This document shows, piece by piece, positions 19,224 through 27,210 of a DNA stretch of 64,000 nt; within the stretch, counting starts at the first letter, position 1; each line of letters opens with the position of its first letter. This DNA is from Indolivaga alginatilytica. GTDB lineage: Bacteria; Bacteroidota; Bacteroidia; Bacteroidales; Dysgonomonadaceae. A model generated the notes under the pieces. It searched no databases. It was not told the DNA's origin and worked only from the letters and a program-made list of their open reading frames with translations. The stretch is taken from assembly GCF_003201355.1 (NCBI RefSeq), contig NZ_QICL01000021.1:1-64000 (forward strand), written 5' to 3'. The position numbers and the translations under genes are program-made.

Positions 19224-20543
19224 TCATTTTGAGCCAATACAATAATATTCGAATCCGATCATGCGAAGATCATTTCCATTATAAATATTTCTCCCATCTA
19301 TCACTAACGGAGTCTTCACAAGTTTCTTTATTACAGACCAAGATGGTAAACGAAACTCATTCCACTCTGTAACTAAAAGAATAGCATCGCACTCTAAAGT
19401 AGCATCGTATAAATCTTTTGCGTATTCAACTTTATCGCCAATACGTTTTTTTGTTTCCTCCATAGCTATAGGATCATAAACCTTCACTTTTACTCCAGCT
19501 TCTAACAATTTTTCAATTAACACTAGGGAAGGAGCTTCTCTCATGTCATCCGTTTTTGGTTTAAAAGACAATCCCCAAAGAGCAACCTTTTTACCTTTCA
19601 AGTCTCCATTATAGTATTCTGACAATTTCTCAAATAAAATTCCTTTTTGATATTCATTTACCGCCTCTACAGCTTTTAATACCTGCATCTCATACCCCTT
19701 ATCCTTCGCAGTCTGAATCAAAGCCTTTACATCTTTAGGAAAACAACTTCCTCCATAACCACACCCAGGATACAAGAATTTTTTACCGATTCGATTATCA
19801 GAACCGATACCAGCTCTAACCATATTCACATCAGCACCTACAATTTCACACAGATTAGCAATATCATTCATAAAACTGATGCGAGTCGCTAACATTGCAT
19901 TAGCAGCATATTTTATCATTTCAGCCGAAGGAATGTCGGTATAAATCATTCGATAATTATTCATTGTGAAAGGTTTGTATAAACGATCCATCACATTTTT
20001 TGCTCTATCAGATTCAACTCCCACAACAACTCTGTCTGGATGCATAAAATCAACTATAGCAGTTCCTTCTTTTAAAAATTCAGGATTAGAAGCTACATCA
20101 AAAACTAAATCAGAAAGTCCCCTCTTGTCCAATTCTTCTTGAATCACTTGTTTTACTAATTGGGCTGTACCAACAGGAACCGTGCTTTTAGTAACTACAA
20201 GTATATATTTTGTCAAAGATTTCCCTATAGTTCGGGCAACTTCCAATACATATTTTAAATCAGCACTACCATCTTCATCTGGCGGAGTACCAACAGCACT
20301 AAAAACAACATCAACATCATTTAATACCGCACTTAAATCAGTGGAAAATTGCAAACGTGCTGCTTTATAATTCCGGATAACCATTTCATCTAAACCTGGT
20401 TCATAAATAGGTATAATCCCATTTTTCAGATCTTCGATTTTTTGGGAATCAACATCAATACAATGAACATCTATTCCCATTTCAGAGAAACAAGTACCCG
20501 TCACCAAACCAACATATCCGGTACCTACGATTGCAATTTTCAT
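19224..20543 (-). CDS. ugd: UDP-glucose 6-dehydrogenase
   Basis: Oxidises UDP-glucose to UDP-glucuronate with 2 NAD+. Rossmann motif GTGYVGLVTG (7-16). The catalytic cysteine is C267 in YGGSCFPKDVKAL. PEFLKEGTAI and SDNRIGKKFLYPGCGYG are standard family blocks. 439 aa is normal. It is the first gene of the polysaccharide operon and supplies the substrate for the uronate epimerase near the far end. Confidence 0.93.
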   Translation of the reverse strand: MKIAIVGTGYVGLVTGTCFSEMGIDVHCIDVDSQKIEDLKNGIIPIYEPGLDEMVIRNYKAARLQFSTDLSAVLNDVDVVFSAVGTPPDEDGSADLKYVLEVARTIGKSLTKYILVVTKSTVPVGTAQLVKQVIQEELDKRGLSDLVFDVASNPEFLKEGTAIVDFMHPDRVVVGVESDRAKNVMDRLYKPFTMNNYRMIYTDIPSAEMIKYAANAMLATRISFMNDIANLCEIVGADVNMVRAGIGSDNRIGKKFLYPGCGYGGSCFPKDVKALIQTAKDKGYEMQVLKAVEAVNEYQKGILFEKLSEYYNGDLKGKKVALWGLSFKPKTDDMREAPSLVLIEKLLEAGVKVKVYDPIAMEETKKRIGDKVEYAKDLYDATLECDAILLVTEWNEFRLPSWSVIKKLVKTPLVIDGRNIYNGNDLRMIGFEYYCIGSK

Positions 20544-20579
20544 ATAAATTTAACTTTTTTGAAATACTAAAATCAAAAA

Positions 20580-20607
20580 CAAAAGTATAACAATAATACT
20601 TAACAAA
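20580..20607 (-). promoter_or_regulatory. Candidate promoter of the polysaccharide operon
   Basis: On the - strand TACTTTTG (20587-20580) matches the Bacteroides -7 box TAnnTTTG and lies 36 bp upstream of the ugd start. A TTTG is found at 20607-20604, but the 16-base spacing is shorter than the usual 19-21. The whole 18 kb locus has no other obvious promoter, so this is the best candidate. Confidence 0.4.
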
Positions 20608-20667
20608 GAAAACAAATTTTAATAAACCATATCAAAAGTGATATTTAACAGAATATATAAACTCTGA

Positions 20668-20698
20668 CTTCTGGTAATAAACTATTATTTTATCTTTG
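20668..20698 (+). promoter_or_regulatory. Candidate promoter of porZ
   Basis: TATCTTTG at 20691-20698 matches the -7 consensus TAnnTTTG. TCTG at 20668-20671 is close to the -33 TTTG with 19 bases between. The porZ ATG follows 48 bp downstream. Confidence 0.55.
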
Positions 20699-20746
20699 TC
20701 AAAGATTCATATTTTAGATCAATAACCTTCAATAATATACAAGGTC

Positions 20747-23119
20747 ATGGTTAATAAACGGAGTTACTCCTTTTTTATTATTTTATGTTTGGTTTTTATT
20801 CCTGTGATAGCACAAGATGCAAGCCAATGGACTTCTCATATATCCTATGCGGCTGATATAGAAAATCTCGAAAAAAATGAAAATACGGTCTATGCTGTAA
20901 CCGACGGAAAGCTTTTCATCTACAATAATTCGGATGAGAATATAGAAACATTTATCAAACAGGAGGGAGGTAATACAGATATTAAACATATAATTTACAG
21001 CCCCAAACATAAATGCCTGCTTATTACACGAGCCGATGCTAATATAGAGTTGTTATTTGAAGATAAATCTTACGTAAATATCAGTGATTTGAAAAATTCG
21101 ACTCAAAATATCGACAAAACAATCAATAAGATATTTATTTATGAGGATCTTGCATACATAGCAACTAATTTTGGTTTTCTGATAATCAATCTTTTGGAGA
21201 AAAACGTGAAAGATTTCGGAATATTTAATGTCCCCTTTTATTCTATACTTGTTGATAATAATAAGCTATATGCGGCCACACAAAAGGGAATTTTATATAT
21301 AGACATAAACGACAACGTTAAGGATCTTGCTCTTTGGAAAAATATGGAAGTAAGCACCCACTATACTAATTCGGAAAATAAATTTACAGATGATGAAATT
21401 CGGGATATTCTCGTTTTCAAAAACCAATTTCACTTTCGGGTTCCTCAAAAAGCAATTTATAGAATGGATAGCCCGACATCCGTGAAAATGGTATTAGCCG
21501 GAGAAGATTTAAACTCCATGAGACATTTACAAAACAATCATATAATTGTGTCGGCTGATAATGCATTTTGGGATTATGAAGATTTAGATAAAAATGTGAA
21601 AATAAATATCAATTTACTAACCAGTGTTATTCCAAATGGAAATAGATCGGGCGAATATTGGGTAGGCTCATCCGGCAATAATCTATCACTGATTAAGGCT
21701 AATGGAAACAGTTATGAATATATAAAAAGATGGAAATCTCCACAAGGTCCGGCATCCAACTATCCATTCTCACTAACCTTACAAAACAAGCAGCTATTTG
21801 TTACAGGCGGAGGATTTTATTTAAGCGGTGCAAATAAATCGGAAAGAATGGATAAAGCGGCAAGTATATCAATATATAAAGACTCCAGATGGACAAACAT
21901 TTACTCCAGTGATATAAGTAGTGCCAGTGGTGTTAATGCCCGAGATCTCGTATATTCTGTCAGCGATCCTACCAATCCAAAGCATATATTTGCCAGTAGC
22001 TGGGGTGAAGGCCTATACGAATTTGAAGGAGCAAAATACCTAAACAGATACGACAACACCAACAGTACCATAGAAGCCATTGTTTCAGGAGACTATTCGA
22101 CAACACGTGTTGGTGGAATGGTTTTCGACAAGAACAGTAATTTATGGATGCTCAATCCCGGAGTCAAAAATATAATAACAGTACGTTTGAAGAGTGGGGA
22201 ATGGAAACAAATTTATTATACGGATATCGCAAATGCATACACCAATCCGAAAGATATTATAATAGATAAATATTCCAATAAATGGGTTACTTCTTTTGGA
22301 GGAGATAACTATCTCTTTATTTTTAATGATAATGGAACTATAAATGACAACTCGGATGATAAATATATATACTTAAGTGGAGAAGGTGATAGAAACTATT
22401 TCATGGATCAAGATAAAAAAAGGCTCAATATATCCGACATAAATACAATAGCCGAAGATGTTAATGGTCATTTCTGGTTGGGAACAGACATCGGCCCGTT
22501 TCAGGTATATAGCTCAAGTAATATATTTACTGAAGAAATTATCTTTAGAAGGATAAAAGTAGAAAGCGGAAGCGGATCGAATTCGGTAACCGGATTACTT
22601 GAAAATGTAGCTATAAATGCAATTGCCATAGATGGAGCTAACCGTAAATGGATTGCAACGCAAACATCGGGTGTTTATCTTATAAGTTCCGATAATCAGG
22701 AAACTCTTGCACATTTTACGTTAGATGATAGCCCATTACCCTCCAATAATGTAATGTCTCTGGCTATCGATCCGAATAATGGGAGTGTATATTTCGGGAC
22801 GGAAAGAGGCATGATGTCATACAGAGGCTCAGCCACAGAGGGAGCTGACGATTTTTCAAATGTATATTCGTATCCCAATCCTATACGCCCGGGTTATGAA
22901 GGGTCAGTAAGCATAACCGGTCTACAATCTAATTCGAGAGTAAAAATTACCGATTTGAAGGGTAATCTAATAAATGAAGGCAGGTCTCTGGGAGGACAAT
23001 ATTCATGGAACTTACAAAATGCAAGAGGAAGGCGTGTGGATAGCGGTGTATATTTAGTATTCGGCTCTTCGGAAAACGGATCGGAAGGAGTTGTAACTAA
23101 AATAATGGTCGTTAATTAA
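20747..23119 (+). CDS. porZ: PorZ-like type IX secretion system surface protein
   Basis: Resembles PorZ, the component of the T9SS cell-surface attachment complex that works with sortase PorU and binds the anionic LPS to which cargo is linked. It has an N-terminal signal peptide (about 1-22, ending VIAQ) and then YWTSHISY-type start of the mature part (QWTSHISYAADIENL). Many beta-propeller blades follow, for example NLWMLNPG, KWVTSFGGDNYL, FWLGTDIGPFQVY and KWIATQTSGVYL. The C-terminal ~85 residues form a T9SS-type domain (YPNPIRPGYEGSVSI, then ARGRRVDSGVYLV). Length 790 compares with about 776 in Porphyromonas. It is divergent from the polysaccharide locus. Confidence is high for family, slightly lower for exact orthology. 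Confidence 0.85.
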   Translation: MVNKRSYSFFIILCLVFIPVIAQDASQWTSHISYAADIENLEKNENTVYAVTDGKLFIYNNSDENIETFIKQEGGNTDIKHIIYSPKHKCLLITRADANIELLFEDKSYVNISDLKNSTQNIDKTINKIFIYEDLAYIATNFGFLIINLLEKNVKDFGIFNVPFYSILVDNNKLYAATQKGILYIDINDNVKDLALWKNMEVSTHYTNSENKFTDDEIRDILVFKNQFHFRVPQKAIYRMDSPTSVKMVLAGEDLNSMRHLQNNHIIVSADNAFWDYEDLDKNVKININLLTSVIPNGNRSGEYWVGSSGNNLSLIKANGNSYEYIKRWKSPQGPASNYPFSLTLQNKQLFVTGGGFYLSGANKSERMDKAASISIYKDSRWTNIYSSDISSASGVNARDLVYSVSDPTNPKHIFASSWGEGLYEFEGAKYLNRYDNTNSTIEAIVSGDYSTTRVGGMVFDKNSNLWMLNPGVKNIITVRLKSGEWKQIYYTDIANAYTNPKDIIIDKYSNKWVTSFGGDNYLFIFNDNGTINDNSDDKYIYLSGEGDRNYFMDQDKKRLNISDINTIAEDVNGHFWLGTDIGPFQVYSSSNIFTEEIIFRRIKVESGSGSNSVTGLLENVAINAIAIDGANRKWIATQTSGVYLISSDNQETLAHFTLDDSPLPSNNVMSLAIDPNNGSVYFGTERGMMSYRGSATEGADDFSNVYSYPNPIRPGYEGSVSITGLQSNSRVKITDLKGNLINEGRSLGGQYSWNLQNARGRRVDSGVYLVFGSSENGSEGVVTKIMVVN

Positions 23120-23190
23120 TTCATTTAGTCTATTTTACTGCAATACAATTAGAATTTAAATCAAATTAATACGAATACTCGAAAACATAG

Positions 23191-23233
23191 AGATTCTTTT
23201 ATCCGTTATAGTGAGATAAAAGAATCTTTTTTA
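23191..23233 (+). terminator. Terminator after porZ
   Basis: Inverted repeat AGATTCTTTTATC / GATAAAAGAATCT around an 11-base loop, followed by TTTTTT. It lies 72 bp after the porZ stop. Confidence 0.85.
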
Positions 23234-23397
23234 GATTAAATAGTTCAATTTGTTACTTTTGTAAATAGTAACAGAGAATAACACATATTTTCATTTAAAT
23301 TTTCTAAAATATTCTCCAAATATAGAACTCTGGCAAATTTTATATAAGATGTGCTTATAAAATAAAAAACTGGTGTGGAACCGCAATTTGAGTACGA

Positions 23398-25677
23398 ATG
23401 AAAAAAACAATATATTGTCTACTGATCCTCTTTTCTATATGGTCATGTAATTCTACAAAACATGTTCCCGATGGGAGCTACCTGTTAAATGGATATAATA
23501 TAGATGCAGATTCAAAAGATATCGATGGTTCTTATTTTGAAAGCTTCATTCGTCAGCAGCCCAACAATAAAATAAGGCTGGCAATTTACAATGTAGCAGG
23601 TCAGGATACCAGTAAATGGCTTAATCGTGCCATTCAGAAACTGGGACAAGCCCCTATCCTATATAATCCGCAACAGACCAGGACATCGGCAAATCAAGTA
23701 GCCAGAGAATTGAGCAATATGGGATACCTGAGGGCAGAGGTAGACACTCTTCTCAAAATAAGAAAGAAAAAGGTTACGGTTACTTACGATATACATAACA
23801 ACGGAGTATATAAAATACGTAGCTACGATTACACCCTTGCCAATCCTACTATTGCTAAAAGTCTTGCTCCAGCAAAAAAATACACTAGCATACAACCCGG
23901 TGTAACGTTTAACCAGATTGACTTGGAAGATTCCAGAGTCAACCTTACTACTTATTTAAGAAATATAGGATATTATAAATTCTCAAAGGAATTGCTTTAT
24001 TATAAAGCCGATACTACCTTAAACTCGCATCAAGTAGACCTTTTCCTATCGCTTTATCCACCTAGAGACAGCACTTCATTTAAAAAGTTTAAAATACGGA
24101 ATGTTAGTATATTAAGCGGATTTGACCCTATGGCAAAAGGAAACGACAAGTTATTCTCGGAGGTTGACACTGTCAATTATAAAGGAATAAACATAATCTA
24201 CGGTAAAAATAGATTCTTAAGAAAATCGGCCTTATATCGGAATAACTCCATACGTCCCGGAAAGTACTATTCAGATATGGCATTTACGCGTACTACGGGG
24301 GCATTTAATGGTATTGGTGTTGTCAAACAAACAAACATTCAGTTTACCGAAGTAAGCCACCCAAATGACAGCGTACAATATATAGACGCACTTATTACGA
24401 TTGCTCCCGGAAATACACACTTCTTTCAAACGGAACTACAAGGAACGAACTCAGCAGGGGACTTGGGTATTGCTCCGAGTATCACTTACCAACATCAAAA
24501 TCTATTTAATGGAGCGGAGATTTTAAGGTTGAAGCTAAGAGGTGCTTATGAATTTATTTCGAATTCGAGCAATCCCGAAATGGCAAACCAAAACTTCTTT
24601 GAGATCGGAGCCGATGCTTCTCTTGCTTTTCCCCAATTCTTATTTCCTTGGCTAAAACCAAGATGGAGAGAGCAACCTTCTGCCAGTACACAGGTAGCCC
24701 TGGGTATTAATAATCAACATCGTCAGGAATATACCCGACAGTTTTTTAATGCAACCCTTACTTATCGATGGACATCACATCAAAATAAATTTGCCCATAG
24801 CCTCAATCTTTGGGACATAAATTATATCCGCATGCCTTGGATATCTGACGGCTTTAAAGATCGGTTAGCGACGAGTAATCCTATTTTAAAAGAAAGTTAC
24901 AAGGATCAATTGATTTCGCGTACAACTTACAATATTACATATACTAATGCCAACAGCAGAACAGGTAGAAGAATGCCTAGAAATATATTCAGCATAAGAG
25001 CAGGGATAGATATCGCCGGTCTTTTGCCTCGCTTAGTGACAGCATTCTATGATGCACCAAGAGATAGCCTGGGAGCCAAACAAATATTAGGTATCCGTTT
25101 TGCCGAATATATAAAAGGAGATTTGAGTTTTGCTCAAACACATACATTAAACACCAAAAATAAGATCGCATATCATATAGGAATTGGCGTTGCCAATCCC
25201 TTCGGGAATTCAGTCGTATTACCTTTCGAGACAAGGTATTTTGCAGGGGGAGCCAATAGTGTCAGAGGATGGGCTACCCGTGATCTTGGTCCGGGTTCTT
25301 ATGTTGCAGACAGTTCCGGAGTAAACGATTTCGTAAATCAAGTTGGTGATATCAAACTCGATATGAATATTGAGTACCGAAGCAAAGTCTCCGAATATAT
25401 TGAACTTGCAGGATTTATTGATGCAGGTAATATCTGGACAATAAAAAATTATAAAGAATCTCAACCTAACGGGCAATTCAGATTCAATAAATTCTATCAA
25501 GAGATAGCCTTATCTTATGGTGGAGGTATTCGTTTCGATTTAGGATTCTTACTTCTCCGCTTCGACTACGGTATCAGAGCCTACGACCCCGGACGACCGC
25601 TAAATAATCGTTGGGTTATTTTCAAACCGGCTCTCAACAGAACGGCATGGCACTTTGCAATTGGATATCCGTTCTAA
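23398..25677 (+). CDS. tamL: TamL-like lipoprotein, Omp85/BamA superfamily barrel
   Basis: Bacteroidota version of TamA, called TamL because it is a lipoprotein. The signal peptide ends in a lipobox FSIWSC with Cys17 as the lipidated residue. POTRA-like segments occupy about 40-330, and the Omp85 beta-barrel the C-terminal ~430 residues. Conserved RYFAGGANSVRGWATRDLGPG is near residue 610 (the VRGW/Y motif), and the barrel ends with AFHFAIGYPF-like WHFAIGYPF. It would take part in outer-membrane protein or lipid homeostasis with TamB, whose gene is not adjacent here. A second strand-internal start is not needed; the ATG precedes the signal peptide directly. Confidence 0.87.
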   Translation: MKKTIYCLLILFSIWSCNSTKHVPDGSYLLNGYNIDADSKDIDGSYFESFIRQQPNNKIRLAIYNVAGQDTSKWLNRAIQKLGQAPILYNPQQTRTSANQVARELSNMGYLRAEVDTLLKIRKKKVTVTYDIHNNGVYKIRSYDYTLANPTIAKSLAPAKKYTSIQPGVTFNQIDLEDSRVNLTTYLRNIGYYKFSKELLYYKADTTLNSHQVDLFLSLYPPRDSTSFKKFKIRNVSILSGFDPMAKGNDKLFSEVDTVNYKGINIIYGKNRFLRKSALYRNNSIRPGKYYSDMAFTRTTGAFNGIGVVKQTNIQFTEVSHPNDSVQYIDALITIAPGNTHFFQTELQGTNSAGDLGIAPSITYQHQNLFNGAEILRLKLRGAYEFISNSSNPEMANQNFFEIGADASLAFPQFLFPWLKPRWREQPSASTQVALGINNQHRQEYTRQFFNATLTYRWTSHQNKFAHSLNLWDINYIRMPWISDGFKDRLATSNPILKESYKDQLISRTTYNITYTNANSRTGRRMPRNIFSIRAGIDIAGLLPRLVTAFYDAPRDSLGAKQILGIRFAEYIKGDLSFAQTHTLNTKNKIAYHIGIGVANPFGNSVVLPFETRYFAGGANSVRGWATRDLGPGSYVADSSGVNDFVNQVGDIKLDMNIEYRSKVSEYIELAGFIDAGNIWTIKNYKESQPNGQFRFNKFYQEIALSYGGGIRFDLGFLLLRFDYGIRAYDPGRPLNNRWVIFKPALNRTAWHFAIGYPF

Positions 25678-25899
25678 TGAAATTATTCCATTCAGGCAGT
25701 AATCTCATTCTTTCATGTTTTAAAACATGCTGGTCGTTTTGTATAAAAACGAAATAATATCTAGTTTAGATGTTTATAACATCAGACTTACAAAATATAC
25801 ACATCAAATATCTTAAATCAGAGTATAATATCCGATAATAAGTTAGAAACTTTACAAGATAGACCTTAGTTATTTAATTGATTTTACCATCAATTGATT

Positions 25900-26850
25900 A
25901 TGAAAAAACATCCGGAACTCACTGTTATTATTACCTTTCTGAACGAAGGGTCCGAAGTATATCACACAGTCAAAAATATTAGAGAAACTTCAGATATAGA
26001 AGTAAATATCATTCTGATTAACGATGCCTCTACCGATGGATACAATTACAAAAGTGTATCCGAAGAATTCGGCACGCATTATATATCACATGCAGAGCGA
26101 AAAGGTGTGGCTGCCTCCCGCGATGAAGGCATTGAATTATGCTCTACAAAATATTTTTTACTTTTAGATGCTCACATGCGTTTTTTTCAAAACGACTGGG
26201 TGTCAATATTATTGGGTATTCTCGAAAATAATCCGACAACATTGTTTTGTTGCCAAACCGTTAATATGGAAATTGGAGAAAACGGTGAAGTTATTAGCCT
26301 TAAAAACCAAACAAAAACATACGGAGCATATATATATTTTGACGACAATCAGGCTTTAGTTACAAAATGGGATAAAACAGATCCTGATCCGAATGAGCCT
26401 ATCGTAGATATAGCCTGTGTATTGGGAGCATCTTACACAACAAACAAAAAATACTGGCAATATCTAAGAGGTCTGGAAGGTTTGAGATCATATGGTGCAG
26501 ACGAAGAGCTTATCAGTCTTAAAGTATGGCTTGAAGGCGGTAAATGTCAGCTTATAAAAAGTATTACGGTAGGACATCTATATAGGACTGATATGCCCTA
26601 TGCAACATTAGATACTGACTTTTTATATAACAGACTTTACATTGCCGAACTTTTCCTTTCTAAAGAAGAAAAATATCAAGTCTTTAAATCTGTTGACAAA
26701 TTAAATACACAATTTTATAAAGAAGCCGTTAAACTTTTAAGTGAAAACAGGGCTCTACTCAAAGAACAAAAAGAATACTACAAGCAGATTTTCAAAAAAG
26801 ATATAAAAGATGTATTAGCACAAAATAAATTTCTGCAAAACAGGAATTAA
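25900..26850 (+). CDS. Polypeptide-GalNAc-transferase-like family 2/27 glycosyltransferase
   Basis: GT-A glycosyltransferase beginning ELTVIITFLNEGSEV (6-20), with NDASTDG at 41-47. Three blocks resemble eukaryotic polypeptide GalNAc-transferases more than capsule enzymes: LLLDAHMRF (87-95), giving a DxH metal motif D90/H92; GADEELISLKVWLEGG (199-214), like the WGxENxELSFRxWxCGG block; and VGHLYR (224-229), where the His is the third metal ligand. The C-terminal tail is helical and Lys-rich. A TTG at 25894 would add two residues, but the ATG at 25900 is chosen. The gene sits 33 bp upstream of a GG-leader precursor peptide with a Ser/Thr-rich core, so that peptide is the likely acceptor (inference). 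I recall a TIGRFAM glycosyltransferase family (TIGR04157) tied to such Bacteroidales peptide loci but could not check it. Confidence 0.8.
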   Translation: MKKHPELTVIITFLNEGSEVYHTVKNIRETSDIEVNIILINDASTDGYNYKSVSEEFGTHYISHAERKGVAASRDEGIELCSTKYFLLLDAHMRFFQNDWVSILLGILENNPTTLFCCQTVNMEIGENGEVISLKNQTKTYGAYIYFDDNQALVTKWDKTDPDPNEPIVDIACVLGASYTTNKKYWQYLRGLEGLRSYGADEELISLKVWLEGGKCQLIKSITVGHLYRTDMPYATLDTDFLYNRLYIAELFLSKEEKYQVFKSVDKLNTQFYKEAVKLLSENRALLKEQKEYYKQIFKKDIKDVLAQNKFLQNRN

Positions 26851-26883
26851 TAAACCCGATGTATTAATAAAAAAGTATCAATT

Positions 26884-27117
26884 ATGGAAAACAAACGGAA
26901 AAGATTCGTAATGGAGTCTGAGGAAGCTCTCAGCTTATTTAGTAAAAAAACTCTTTCCAGCATGGAACAGAGCGAAATTCTAGGAGGAGTCTCTTCTCAA
27001 GCAGGCGGTAATTACTGTTTATCATCAAGCTTTTCAGTACTTACTTCTACGACAGATCCCGATTGGTGTGACAGATGCGCTTGTCCAAAATCAAGCTGCC
27101 GTGGCCATGAAAATTAA
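26884..27117 (+). CDS. GG-leader natural-product precursor peptide (RiPP-like, 77 aa)
   Basis: Small secreted-peptide precursor. The leader, rich in charged residues at its start, contains LSSMEQSEILGG (24-35), matching the pattern of Bacteroidales GG-type leaders cleaved after Gly-Gly by C39-type peptidases. The predicted core is residues 36-77, with cysteines at 45, 62, 65, 67 and 72 and a Ser/Thr-rich stretch (LSSSFSVLTSTT, 46-57) between the first and second cysteine. It matches the general form of peptides annotated as TIGR04149-type precursors, from memory. It lies between a GalNAc-transferase-like gene and a pseudo-radical-SAM/SPASM gene. No transporter or peptidase is encoded nearby, so export must use genes elsewhere. 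The chemical modification is unknown. Confidence 0.8.
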   Translation: MENKRKRFVMESEEALSLFSKKTLSSMEQSEILGGVSSQAGGNYCLSSSFSVLTSTTDPDWCDRCACPKSSCRGHEN

Positions 27118-27134
27118 TTTAATAAATTAGGAAA

Positions 27135-27188
27135 CTGGCTATTTGGGGATTGCATAAATAAAAAACCGAACCCCCAAGTAGCCAATTT
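27135..27188 (+). terminator. Hairpin between precursor and SPASM gene, probable attenuator
   Basis: CTGGCTATTTGGGG (27135-27148) pairs with CCCCCAAGTAGCCA (27171-27184) with one weak pair, then AATTTTG follows. In a cassette read through from the upstream genes this would end most transcripts after the precursor, giving more precursor than modifying protein, a common design in peptide natural-product loci. Confidence 0.65.
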
Positions 27189-27210
27189 TGCCTCTAAAAT
27201 ATAAGGCGAT

